Source of the DNA: Neospora caninum Liverpool
Lineage: Eukaryota > Apicomplexa > Conoidasida > Eucoccidiorida > Sarcocystidae
Reading direction: 5' to 3'
Length of the DNA stretch: 64,000 bases
NCBI RefSeq assembly: GCF_000208865.1
Contig: NC_018394.1
Location: 2,131,964-2,195,963 of the forward strand
Shown one piece after another: positions 1-12,473 of the stretch (position 1 is the stretch's first letter; every line of letters starts with the position of its first letter). The translations under genes and the position numbers were made by a program. The notes under the pieces were generated by a model, which saw only the letters and a list, made by a program, of their open reading frames with translations, ran no database searches and had not been told where the DNA came from.

Positions 1-3000
1 GCAAAAACCTTCAACAAACACTTAACTCCCAAGAGAAAACACGAGCTGCATTTGCCACATACCTGCTCGACTCCCCCTACACCAAAAGAGAGGAGAAACG
101 AGTTTTGCATAAGAAAGGAGGAACGCGCTCTTTCACGTGCACCGGTCTCAAGGAAATTCTGTCGACAGAAACAACATGAATGCCAACGCGTCTTCAGAGT
201 ACTGTTCTTCTTCTGACCTTGAGCCGTCCTCTCAGTCGATCGTAGTGACACGTCGCCCGGCCGAGGAACTGCGTCCCCCAGGAGCGCTGCTCGTAGAGAG
301 TAACTACAATGGGAGCAACGGTCGGCAGCCTCGAGACGGGATCCGTCTGCAGTCGGACAACGCCACCCCACAAGGCGCACGATCATGAAAAGGAGCAGAA
401 GGAATCCGTCGCTGTGGGGGCGGCGCCACAAGACTGGAGGGTGCAGCCTCCAATATTTGTCCGGCACGAAACCCGGTAAAAAATGAGACGCAGGCACCAC
501 CACCCTGCAGGGCAGCACGCCACAAGGCATTCGCGAAAAGCAGAAACAAAAGCCTCCCGCACCTGCCTGGTCGTAGATAAGGGTGGCAGGAAATGAACGT
601 TGGTGAAAGTCTTCCGTCGTGCATGCACAAGGAAACGGAAGCCCTACCATCATCGTAATGTCGAGGAGGAGACAGTCCATGAAGACAGGGCTGGATGTCT
701 GCTCAAAGACTTCTGTCTCTCGTGCATTCCCCGCACACGCCACCTGAGTGTACGCGCGAACAGCGGCAAGGGCACAGCAAGCTGGACAGGCAGAAGAACC
801 TGCAGACCCCCAAATCTGAACGACAGCATACCCACCTCTGATTGCTCGACGCAGCACACACGTCTCTCCCCTCACGCTGCAGCACTCAGGGCGCCGCGGG
901 AGTCCCGGGGACGCCATTCGAGTTTTTACCAGTCCAAAATGGCAGGGGGAAACGTGTGCGGGAGTTGCTGCGTATCTAATGCAGAGACACCTCAATGTTA
1001 GCCCAACTTCGCTTGCTTGTCCCCCGCTCGTAGGTCCCGCCAAAGGATCCCCTCGTTACAGTCGGACAGGCCGCTCAACGGCCCTTCTGCACACGCGGCA
1101 TCACACACCTGGACGAAAGGGTTTGGGAGGGCTCCGCTCGGAGACAAGAGATTGCGAGCTGCGTAGACATAGGCCCGCAGCTGATAGTCCACTGCAGTCA
1201 CATGCTTGCGCCTGAAAATCGGAAAAGTTGGAGGAAAAGACACCTCCCGGTTACACGGTTCCATTCCCAAACGCACCGAACGCTTGTGTCACTGAAGCGC
1301 CGATCGGTGTTCACTGGCTGGAACAACCTGGCAACATCAACGCCGAGGAAACAGTCACGGGATCTTCGCAGAAATGTTCCGCAGTACCAACGCACCGAAC
1401 AGCCCGGCGGCAGGCAGAAAGAAGACATACAGCCAAAACAAACAACAAAGGAAGGTCCATCGCAATGCTACGTGGGACGCCGTGCAGTCACACCATGCAC
1501 GCTCTCCAGCAGCCGCTTCGTGCGAGTGCGAGTAATCAAGTACACGCACAGATCCTCCAGAACAGTTTTTTCCATGCTCACTTTGAACGTGCGAACGATT
1601 CGACCTTCGACTTTTCAATGCACATGAGAATAGCTGGAGCGGGTTTCATGCTCTCAAAAGGCGGTGTAGAGATAAGCGGCACCCACACCGGAGTACGGGG
1701 GTTGTTGTGCGTATGTACAGGTACCTTCGACATCCTAGGAAAACGCAAATCCAGCAAGAGCGCATCGTTGGAAAAAACCGTATGTCACCAACGCTTTCAG
1801 GAGTCGACAAATCAGCTCCTCAGAGGATTCAGATTCCCCAACTCGAGTTCTGATTGGAAGGCGCTGGGCATCTGGTTCCATCTGAAGTCGAATACGGAAT
1901 CCGTTGAGGGAAACCGAATAAGCATTTGTAAAGCGCTACATCCTACTTCGCACCCCAGCCACGTGTCTATTCCCAGATAGATACCTGAGCGCGGTCTCCC
2001 TGCTGTGGTGTTCATGGGGACATTGAGGAAACCCCCGTCAAGGTGCGCGCCGACGAGTCACGCGTAGGCGCATTCCTGGTTCGAAGGCTTACTTGAGCCG
2101 CTGGAAGGCAATTCTCGTATCACCCATGAAACCCTTGGTGGAGCCGCGAACGTGAACGCTGATGATGACGTCCCATTGCTGCTTCGTATCTTCCGGTACC
2201 TGTCCACCGCACATATCACAAGAAGCCGCTTTTTTTCTTGTGGAATCACGAGGGGATACTCGTGCAATGACAGCAGCGGCAGTTGCCATTGAGCACATGC
2301 TCAAAGTAAGACTCCCCATAGAGTACACGGGGATGTACTAACTACCTGGGCGCCCTGGGAGTACGGTGGTGGAATGCTAAACAATTCACCAGCCGCCAAC
2401 ATTCTGGAATGAAAAGACTATCATGTGTAATTCGGGTGGACGTCTCGGAGTTCTTTGACTGGAAAAACGCGTTAGAAGAGCGGGGATGGGGATCCGCTGC
2501 ATGCAAGGCGATGATGCTGCACAGTATAAACAACCACTCGCGCCCGCCCCGCATAATGCGGTGCTGGCGCAGCTCCTCGCGAATCGCGAGCCTCGCACAT
2601 TCTAGGGCAATGAGCTATCACTTTCCCGAGGTTACACCCTTTCTATTTGGGCGGGGCATATCTCGGATGCTAATAGGTTCTTTCCCTTGCGAGTCGCACG
2701 ACGCAGTGAACCTCATCCATGGGCGTTTGTGTTCCTATCAACAGTGTATCAGTGTCCCCACGCAAGGTCCCTTCCATGACGTGACATCCGTTCTTACCAC
2801 GAGGCGTAGATCCTCCACTCTTCCTTCGAAATTGTCAAACGGAAATCGATCTTCTCCCTCTGGAACCTCCCCCATGAGATAGTTGGCTACTCCTAACGCT
2901 CCTTCGATGGCACGATTCAAAGCCTGAGGAGCGGCACCCGCCCGTTGGGCTGCCTTGGATTCGAGGCCTACGTGCATCCAATACGACATCGAGACAGTTC

Positions 3001-6000
3001 CCAGATGAATTCGCACGCTGTAAACTCAGACTTCTACGCTTCCTCCCTCGCTTGGCGCACGGCAGTAGCAACCGTGTGACCTGGATCAGAAACCGATTGC
3101 GATAAATCAGTAAAAGGAAGCTTCTATCACTGCGGGGTTTACGAGAAGCACGAGCATGCCCACAGCGGATTGCTGTGGTCTTGAACAAGAAGGAAGGCAA
3201 CCATTGCTGACGGCTTCTGGTCCGAGAAAGCTTACCCATGACCCACTTGGTACGGGCTCTTGCAGGGCCGCACCATATTTCGACGGAGACCTTTTCGCCT
3301 GGGGCGCCTTGTACCTGACAACAAACACCCCATCCCATAGTTTTGGTGTCCGTTAAGATGGAACAGCTCTCATACACATGGCGAGAAGCTGTCCTGAAGA
3401 AGATGCACGGTCACTCCTTCGTTGTTCCGTTTTGAGCACATGACGCCCTCAAGAATCAACGCCCGGTGTGCGTGAAAGTTGGTCCGACTCTTCATATGTC
3501 GTTTATCTGAAGCCTTTAAACATAGAATTATATCTTTGAATATGAGACACGACCCGCTCGCGTGGAAGAAGTGAAAGATAGAGTCACAAAGTAACTCTGC
3601 GCACGGCGAAAAAGTCACGGTCCGTTCTGGCAGCGAGACACCCTGTGAAGCCGCGGGGGTCCACATCCAATGTCCCTTTCACTACGAGCCAGCTTCGCTT
3701 CACCTTGAATGCAAACGATGCGTACCTCGTATATGTCGGCGAGAAGGGCCAGAGGAATAACAGGAGGGGTCTCGTACGGCCGCGCTGCGACTGTATGGGC
3801 CGGCATAAGATCGTCCTCTTTGGTGAGACGCTCTGCCCGGGCACTTAGCAAAATTCGGCCCAGATAGCAATTGGCCACGAGTCGTCCGCCTTGGCCTGCC
3901 ACCTTCGTCGCTTGTGCGACTTCCTTGTCGTCGAAGCCGTAGAGATTGAACCATCTTTACAAGGAACGTTAAAAGGGCACACACCGATGAAACGCGCATG
4001 ATGCAGTCTGGACATCTTTGGTCTAGCTCAACAGGCCGGAGAACAGCTGCAGGAGGCCTCCTGTGGCACCGTTATAATGCTGTCTACCGCAGTTGTGGAG
4101 TGTAATGCACGGCAACTCCATCGTCCCTCGCAACGGCCTGTGCTCAAAACGTTCGAGGCACATCAAGTCGGAACCCTCTTTTACACCAGAAACAACAAGT
4201 GAGACAGAAGGAACCAAACCACTGCCTTTGCTAGCACGGTTCGATCTGTAACGAAACGGCTGTGCCCGTGACGGCGGAACATTCGCGACACCAGTGGCAA
4301 ATGCCCGCATTTCCAGATGTGGTACGGGACGCTCCAAAGAGAGAGTACAGCGTTCCTCGATGACGTTTACTGAAGCGTCGCATCATGAAGAAGAACGACG
4401 CAAGATGACCCCGTCCACCATCGCTTGCCTCGGAAGCATCTGGCGAGTTCGCAGCTCCGAAAAAGATATCCTGCCCTACATGAAACCGAACAGAAACGGA
4501 CACACAAATGCTGTCCAGATGGCCGCACCATCCGCACTCAGACGAAATTCCATTCGGGGTCGAGACACGTGTTCATTCTGTACTCGTGAACAGCACACTG
4601 CATTGACCGTACAGCAACTATCAGCATGAGTCTCCACTGTGTAAATCCATTGTCAATTGGTCTTAGACCAAAGAAGGAACAACTCCAACGCGCACATGAG
4701 AGCCATCGAGAAACTGGCCAAATGCAAGAGCATGTATGCACAAAAAGGAGGCATAAAGTTCAGTGTCAATTTCTGCAGAAGGCTAACCCAGAACTCTTAC
4801 CCAGCCTATGGATGCTGTAAGCCACGTTGACGAACGGTGACTGAAAGGTCCACCGACGCGCCCACATCGACATCCACCAGCCATGCACAAACGGATTCAC
4901 ACTCCATACAGCCACAAATCAAAGTATTCCCTGTCTGTGTAACTCCACGAAATGGAACACGCCAATGCTCCCCCTCCCAAAAAAAGATACACCTTGGCTG
5001 TCACACAGCACCAAAGCTTACCACAGCGATGAGCTCATCCGCTCTCATGAAGTTCCAGTCCCAAACCTTGATGAGAATGGCGTCTTCGGGAAGGGGCGTC
5101 ACGACAGGAAAGCGGAAACACTCGTTGAAGGTGTGGGAGCAGCAGCCTCGCGCTTGCATCTGAAAGGCCACACAAGCCAGAAGAAACGCGACGACATGGA
5201 ATCTGGAGGGTCGCATCGTGCCCCATTGCTTACAATGTGCTCAGCGTTCGGAACCTTTAGAGTGGAAATTCTCGGACGAATCGTGACAACAGCTTCCACT
5301 GTCTCACGAGTCGCGGTAGGCGGTGACAGCGGAGAATCTCACAGCAGCGGCATATAGCCACTGCGATGGTTGAACCAGCTCTCACTGTCATCCGACGACG
5401 AAAAACTCTCCACTTACTGATTTTAATTTACACCCCGCAAACTCGCACGTGACGAACGGGTCACGGGTACCTGAACAAAGGAGCCAAAATACGAGACGAA
5501 TTTGTAAGTTCGCGCATGTGCTTGCTACGTTGTCACGGGAGACTTGAAAAGTCCGAATGAATCACACCACTGGCTGTTCACTCTTAAAGAAGAAGCGCAC
5601 TTGGACCACTCTGGACCCATGTGAACGGTGTGAACTACAACAAATCAAGAGGAGCAATTCCGGGATCGATTGCTCGTTTCCCATTTCTTGTGCATGACAC
5701 GTGACGAGATTTGACCGGCGTGGTGGCCACAGGGCGGGCTCCTCAGAAGGGACATGCCGTAAGGTAAATGCATGAACCAGGGACACCTCACACAGAATAA
5801 GAAGGAGAAATTTCGAACCTTTGCTGGAGGTGGGAAGATCCTCGACACGGTAAGCCGTCACGTAGACGTGGTACAGCCGAGACCCAGCTTCTCGTTCTAC
5901 GACTTCTGCAAGTATACGCAAACAAAATCACGAAAAAACCTTCCATCGTACGGGTTACGCATAAGAGAACAATCGCACTCGTCAGGACCCAAGCGATGGT

Positions 6001-8081
6001 TTCTCGCTGCTTGTCACAGATAATAGGATAGCCTTCCCGGTTGACAACCGGAGGACCAGCGAAGCCTAAGCGATGTTGCTCGAGAAATGCAAAACGGTGA
6101 TAAACGGGGTTGCCCGATATCTACGCGTTATCTACCTCCAGAATGGTCTGACTCTCCTCTACTTCCGATGCTGGCATTTTCGCTGTACACAGAATCTGAA
6201 GACTAAGTGCTGGCATGCACAATTTATAATCTGGATTACGGTGCTGCTGCCGTCCACGCGAGAATCTTCATGAGCCTATGTAGAAGAACCCCTTGTGAAT
6301 TTTCGCGCTTCCTTCAGTAGCCACTGCTTCAAAGTTTTTTCGGGTTTCGTTCAGTGATAGATGGCCCGTGATCATCGTTGGAGGTAGGTACCACGAAGTC
6401 GCCGTGTACCGAAATTCTCTGCTTACGGTTTGTGTCAATGACTGCTTTGCGAAGGTCGTCATAGTCGTTGTTATCCTCTTCCTCGACAACTTCTTCCTCT
6501 CCAGGACTTGGCGGAGCTTCTCCAGGCGCACATGCGAAGATCGTGACACGCAGACTACCCTGGAAAGCGAGGGACGACAAGAAAGTAATGTACGGGAATG
6601 TGACCACTCCGTGTAGTCCGTGACTGCCACTAAGCAGACCGAGAGAGTGCATGGACCTGACCTAGTGTGGCAACGAAAATCTTACAAATGGAAAGCACCG
6701 AGCCATCGTTCCCTTCTTCCGAGAAAACCCTTTCGGGGGTGACTCTGACCCTTCACCGGACACTGTCCGCACTTCCCCACACGATAAGATGTAAGAACAT
6801 CTCGAAGTGCACCACGGAAAGCACTTTGCCCGGCGGAGGAACACGAACATATAGAAAGGTCTCGAAGAATTGAGAAAACAGCTGGCAGAGCACGTTTCGA
6901 AGTTCATAGGTTTCTGACTGTCGGGTGGCCCAACATCAAGCATTAGGAGACAGCTGGGGCCGCGCTTTCTGGTAAGACGTTGAAGTGCATTGCAATTCAT
7001 CAAATACAGCCAAAGAGAGCAACCACAAGAGGTGTCGACAGTCTTCGTGCTTTGTTGTAGCAGGAAAGACTTCAATACACCTGATCGGTTTCCACGAAGA
7101 TGTGACAGTATGCCAGCCTGACGGACTTACATGGACGTCGGTGTCGTCGGGATGCTGAAGGGGTAACGCCTTGCGAATCTGGTGAGTTTTGCGCAGCTGA
7201 ATCAATCTCAGCTGCACAGATACCAGACCCAGTAGAGTGTTACGCCAGAAAGCGTTCGCCGCCTGCACCTCGAATGTGATGTAAGCCGCCTCCCACTCCT
7301 GAAAACAATGAGCACGTGGAGCCGCGGACAAGCAGAGAATGGACCACTGTCTATTGGGCCCACGCATCTAGATTATATATAGATGTGAACGTGCAAAACA
7401 ACAAAACCGAGTGCCGCTCGACACGACACCTGCCGAACTCTAACAAGAAGCATCGAATTTTATTTACGTCATTCGGTCAACGACCCGCAAAACCACAGAA
7501 GATCGGCGTCTCTTGACGAATTCAGACGGTGTCGAGAGGAGGGTGATAAGAAAAGAGTTGAGAAACTGTGACAATGCGTCCTTCTCTAGTGCTCTTGCTA
7601 GTGCACACCACCGCCCAAGACAATAAAGATCGTATCCCGTGATTATAGCTGGCCCGAAGCAGGTAGGCACCCGTGCCGGCGTGCGCGGCCCACTCTTCCA
7701 CCAGCGCGAGTCGCCTGTATATAGAACCTCTCCTGGTCCAAGTCCGGAGAAAACATACCTGGGTCACCAAAAAAAAACACCTTGCTTATCATTCACGCCG
7801 TGCTCACTACCGAAAATCTGCTTGGTACACTGAGGGAAGAAGATACTCTGCCGTACTGTAGTATCGATGGCCCTTACCTCATCAGTAAGGCACAAGTCTG
7901 TCCAGGCATGGGATTCATCCCACGACACCACGTTGGACTTGGCATACTTCACTTCTGTCCGATACTCTCGGCCGCAACACCGAACAACAACCAATGGGTC
8001 AACAGGCTGTCCTTTCTCTGTGACGAGGTTCTGGGCCTCGTGCACAGTGAAGCCAACGGAGTAAATTTTTGTTTTACCCAT
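1..8081 (-). CDS. Ferlin, multi-C2-domain membrane protein (5' half; 3' end beyond left edge)
   Basis: Ferlins are tail-anchored proteins with tandem C2 domains that act in Ca2+-dependent vesicle fusion; in Toxoplasma they are known to serve secretory-organelle traffic. The start is ATG at 8081 (MGKTKIYSVGF, the first strand of C2A). Eleven exons join in frame: 7878-8081, 7131-7298, 6427-6559, 5819-5905, 5234-5298, 5022-5159, 4290-4470, 3726-3895, 3236-3314, 3143-3179 and 2798-3017, giving 494 codons. Exons 1-3 form C2A (WDESHAW..EWEAAYITFEV, then GSLRVTIF followed by an acidic stretch). Exons 4-7 form C2B (LYHVYVTAYRVEDLP, FNECFRFPVV, LYSLFGASR). Exons 8-11 carry the GRILLSARAE segment and the next C2 (VSVEIWCGPARARTKWV). 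Less certain exons follow near 2089-2270 and 1790-1881. Exon 1109-1211 starts another C2 (YQLRAYVYAARNL..PNPFVQ). Exons between 2798 and 1211, and left of 1109, are unresolved. Which ferlin paralogue this is cannot be decided here. Confidence 0.85.
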
Positions 8082-11078
8082 CGTGAAGAAGTCAGGGTCC
8101 CCTATTCAGTCGGGGAGGGGCGTGAAGTTTAGTCTGCTGTTTCTTGCCCCGCCGAGACCTTCCGGAATGGAAGCCACATGGGACGATCGCGTTGCCCGAA
8201 AGTGCTGTCTCGGCCACCACCCGCTCGGGGCTCGGCAACCGGGCAAGCTGCCACATTTGCCGATGATGGCGTGGCTGTTAAACGCTCACTTGGATCAACG
8301 ACTGCTTCAAGATCCTCAAGTAAATGCGTCGGAACAAAATTTGACAAAGTGAGACTGTGGCGTCTAACTCCAAGTCTGGATTCATCGATGCCGCTGCCAG
8401 AAGAAGTGTGGCAATAGTGCAACGAGGGATTTGCACAAAGACACAAACGATAACCTACTGTAGAGGGCGGACGACGGAAAAAACTCTGTGCTGACTCACT
8501 GAAGCAAACCCCTAAGGCATGGACTAGGACCTGGGAACGATAAAAAACGGTTAAATAAGGTATTGAAGAACAAACAAGACTCTTCCGCGCGCATTTTCAG
8601 CTGGCTAGGTAACCTGCGAGCGGAGACCCACTTCAGAGAGATACCTGAGCAGCCCACTGCTGTGAGGAAAGACCAACACGATAGAGATAAGGGTAAGAGA
8701 CACTATACCTGAGAAACATTTCCCCACGAAAGCACAGAAATACTAGAGACGCCCTGCAACGCAGGAGAAAAGCGGTAAGGTGAAACTTCAGCAGTGGCTC
8801 GATTCTAAGACCGCCCGCCCACGCAAACATCATGTTCCACGCATGCACACGCCAGCGGCCGAGCCATGGTATCGACCAGGCGAGAACCAAGTTAGCACAC
8901 AATGCGGGAAGCACGGTTCGTTATTTCTGTTTTTCGCGGCTGTTAGGCTCTTTGACTGAAACGCGAATTATCTCTTTTGAACTTCGGTGGCTGCAGCGGA
9001 CTGGCCGGTTCGGTTCGTGTCCGTTAAAAGCAGAGCTTTTACCGGAAGACCTGGATCGGCCGGAGTCGTGGAAGCCGCTTTTAAAGCGAAAGAGCAGAGT
9101 CCATTGCCTCAAGGATTAATGCTAGACAATTCGCAAGAATTAGCTTGGCATGGTTTGAGATGTTCTCCGCAGGATGGCAAGCAATCCTACTTTTTCATCT
9201 ATGGATCGCGCATCTTGAAGAGGTCGCCTGTACTCGCGAGAGGTCGAATATCGAAAGTGTGGAAGTAGTCCCGTGGCTATCGGCATGCCCATGAAGGCAC
9301 ACGTAAGTGTTCTGAACCATCACACTGTTTTCACGCCTAAGCAGAGAGGGATTGCCTTCTGCGGTAACGACGTCCGTGTCGGGCTACGTGGCCTCAACTC
9401 GCCTCAACTCCCCTCGGCACTAGCCAGCCACAATATTCGTATCTTATTACTTGAAAGCCCGAGACCTTGAACGAAGACGCATGAAATTTATTCACAGTGG
9501 TGGTCGGTTTTGTGTTGAGGCTTTCGGAAGGTATGCGTTTTCGTGGGATCTGTGAGCAAGCATCAAGAAGTCACTTCACAAAGGACAGGGGGGGGGGGGG
9601 GAATTCTGTCACCGTTCAGCGCTCCATTTGTCGCACGCTAAGTAAAGCCAACCTATTAAGACGTTTGCGGCTGCGTCAGCTTCGGCTTTTCTGAATTAAA
9701 CGGTGTTCAGGGCAGAACTACGTGCTGTTTAGGCTCGAGTCTTCTGGAATTGTGGTCCATGGGCGGCGAGCACCCTTGTCCTCCAGACGATGCATTGTTA
9801 CCGGCTCTGAAGCTTGCTAACTCTCAACAAAAACCTCGAGCCGACAGACAAGCCGTTCGAGACACCGTTCATCACGCGGGTGTTGACACACGTAGACTGC
9901 ACGAGAACGATGTCCCCAGAAGGTGTCGCAGCTCGTGGATATTTCGCGTAAAACATAACTCTTCGTGGAACGCTGCCAAAGCACCCCCATACACGTTTAT
10001 ATTGAGCAGGTAGAGGCTATGCTTATTTCCATTTGAAATGTGATGCGTGTCAGTTTGATCTGTCACCAACATCGCGCAGAAACCAACCCAACGCGCAATA
10101 TCACGCCACTAAGTGCCGGAGGAGGCACTTTCCTCCTCGCGTTTGACAAGTCTGCTCGTAACCAGGGAGGAAGGAGGACTTGCGCATTATGCAAACGTCT
10201 GATGCTCTTCAATTGCAGAGTGCCCATCGCTACAGGCGGATTCACATTGCTGTCCCCACGGAGTGATCACATGCAGCGAAGAGTAGCCATGGTCGCTCGC
10301 GGGGCTCACTAAAATCTTATCGAACCAGCCAAAGACGCCTTCAGGTGATTCGGCTGCCACATTGTAGTGGCTTAGCTGAAATGCGTTTCCATGAAATATG
10401 TAAAGGTGTGGCGTCGGAAAGGGAATCTTGAATGCTGCGTGTCAATTCCGAGTGTCTCTTCAGAGGATGGGGCACCCGACTGCAATAGTGATATTCCTGC
10501 AATTCGAAGCTCGAGAGAAGGTAATGACGCGTATACTCATGACGTGTCTGCGGCGTGTAAGAACCGGCTGCTGTAGCAGGGTGCTCCAATGGTTCAGGCG
10601 AATAGGTACCCCCAAAACATTCGTGCTACGCACTAGAACCGTGTATCATACTGCCGGATGGTTGTTAGATCTACACTAAAATAATCAAGTGACTTGATTT
10701 TCCAAGCAGACGCAACCCCAGGAGATGTTCCGGCTCTCGGACTCTAAATTCTGACTTGTACCGATTCAGAGAGTCAACATCCGTTTTTTGCGATAGGTTG
10801 TGTGGTTCGCGGGGGTGTTGGTGCGAGCGACTCTCGCTCACCACCGTCATCACACACGTGCATACTTCATTCCCGATGACACGTCGGGTCGACATGCACT
10901 TGGCAAGCTTCCTAGCATCATCCGTTGTGCGGCAAAGTTGACAACAACACCCCACGCCTGACCCCGCCAGTCTGAGAGTTCAAAAAAAATCCAGTCGATG
11001 AGGCCAGCGAATTCGTGTGTGCTCTTTTATGCACCTTCGTTCATCTATATGCTCTAAGAAACACCGCAGATCTCTACT
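8082..11078. other. Intergenic region; no supported gene
   Basis: This stretch lies upstream of the ferlin start and downstream of the dehydrogenase stop. I see only short, unconserved reading frames. A run of 14 G occurs at 9588-9601. The ferlin promoter and 5' UTR should fall in the part next to 8081, but no specific element could be assigned. Confidence 0.5.
9588..9601. repeat. Poly-G homopolymer (14 G)
   Basis: An uninterrupted run of 14 G lies in otherwise unremarkable intergenic DNA. It is a length-unstable homopolymer or a sequencing-sensitive site. Confidence 0.9.
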
Positions 11079-12473
11079 TTATCGCAGACCGCAAACGATC
11101 TCGCTCACTGCCCACAGCTCCTTTTGTCGGTCTACGTCATGCGCAAGGTAGTCTACCCAATTCGCCTTTCCGTCCTTGTAGTAGGCTCCTGGCTCGAGCT
11201 CTTCTTTGTCGCTCACGCAAAGCAGGAGCTGGGTGGCAGCCCCCTGTCGTGGACTTTTCAGCACCAGGGGTGCAACCAGTGAGTAGATCGCTTCGAACAT
11301 CGGAGTATACCAGTGTACGCTGCCTTCAGCGTAGCGGAGCATCAACCCTGTCCCGACCAGCCCCGGGTGAGCGGCATAGGCGGTGGCACGGCACTTCGGA
11401 TCTTGGGCCAGTCGGCGTTGTAGTTCTTTCGTAAACCATATGTTCGCCATCTTTGTTGTGCCATACATTACTTTGGAGTCGTAGTTCTTTTCTGTGATAG
11501 GCTCTCCTTGCAGCTCATGTAGCGGTCTCCGTAGCGCAGCCGCCACTGTGTCAGCTACCTCAGGAGACAGAGCCACATCAAGCGTCCGGAACTTCGGGTT
11601 ACGCGTGATATGGGCCGCAGAACTAATTGTAATGATTCGTCCTTGTGCCGCCTTCACAGCAGGGAGGAGCAGGTCCGTGAGCAAGAAAGGTCCGAGGTGA
11701 TTTGTCACAAAGTGCCTCTCGAAACCTGTATTCTTGTCCATGGACAACTTGTCAGTGGACATCAGGCCAGCGTTGTTCACCAAGATGTCGATCTTTCCAC
11801 GGCTTTCAGCAAGAGCCCAAACAGCAAAACGCCGGACAGTGTTAAAATCGCAGAGGTCCATATAGAAGCCGCGAATTTCCCCGGGAATAACCGGAGCTGG
11901 CAGCCTCTTATTCTTTGCCGTCTCCTTGTTTCTGGTGTGCTCTTGAGACACATGATCAGCAATCTTCTGGACATCCTCAACTCGCCGACAACCGACAAGG
12001 ACGTGAACGCCCCACAGTGCCAGCTGACGGGTTGTCTCCAGGCCAATACCAGCATTGCCTCCCGTCACCACCGCCACCTTACCCTTCATCCATGTGGGAG
12101 GGCGGGACGGATCGGTAAAACGCCGAGGTAGAGTGTACCCTTTCGCAATGACACGCCCAGTAAGGTGCCATAAGTGAAGGGAAACGAGAATGAATATCCC
12201 AGCTACGATATGCGGAGCAGCAGGACATGCAGTAAGAACAGATTCAGGCAACGGCGCGGCACATAAGGCGGGCAGCCTGTCTGTCAGTATCTCCCAGAAA
12301 CTGAGACTCAAAAGATAAGGGAGCATACATATGCCTGCGGTTGAACCCATGAGAAAGATCAGCGCTGCAATTCCGGGCTCTGACACAAACGACAGTTTTG
12401 CGCAGATCGACACCGCATCTCTATACACCCCATCAGGTCCCATGGACCCCCTCCCTGCTATGAGGTTGCCCAT
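11079..12473 (-). CDS. Short-chain dehydrogenase/reductase, retinol-dehydrogenase-like, with N-terminal membrane segments
   Basis: A single uninterrupted reading frame of 464 aa encodes a classical NAD(P)-dependent SDR. The chosen start is the ATG at 12473 (MGNLIAGRG); the frame stays open 12 codons further upstream but only from a GTG. Two hydrophobic stretches fill the first ~110 residues (around GIAALIFLMGSTAGICMLPY and IVAGIFILVSLHLWHL), suggesting an ER or other membrane anchor. The Rossmann fold begins near residue 131 with KVAVVTGGNAGIG (the TGxxxGIG cofactor motif), followed by the DILVNNAG structural motif, a catalytic-region serine (ITISSAA) and the active-site pair MYGTTK, which fits YxxxK. 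The AAHPGLVGTGL segment matches the PG motif after the active site. Layout and the 'NAGIG..NNAGLM' spacing resemble retinol/WWOX-type dehydrogenases. The substrate cannot be inferred. Lack of introns contrasts with most genes here. Confidence 0.85.
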   Translation of the reverse strand: MGNLIAGRGSMGPDGVYRDAVSICAKLSFVSEPGIAALIFLMGSTAGICMLPYLLSLSFWEILTDRLPALCAAPLPESVLTACPAAPHIVAGIFILVSLHLWHLTGRVIAKGYTLPRRFTDPSRPPTWMKGKVAVVTGGNAGIGLETTRQLALWGVHVLVGCRRVEDVQKIADHVSQEHTRNKETAKNKRLPAPVIPGEIRGFYMDLCDFNTVRRFAVWALAESRGKIDILVNNAGLMSTDKLSMDKNTGFERHFVTNHLGPFLLTDLLLPAVKAAQGRIITISSAAHITRNPKFRTLDVALSPEVADTVAAALRRPLHELQGEPITEKNYDSKVMYGTTKMANIWFTKELQRRLAQDPKCRATAYAAHPGLVGTGLMLRYAEGSVHWYTPMFEAIYSLVAPLVLKSPRQGAATQLLLCVSDKEELEPGAYYKDGKANWVDYLAHDVDRQKELWAVSEIVCGLR

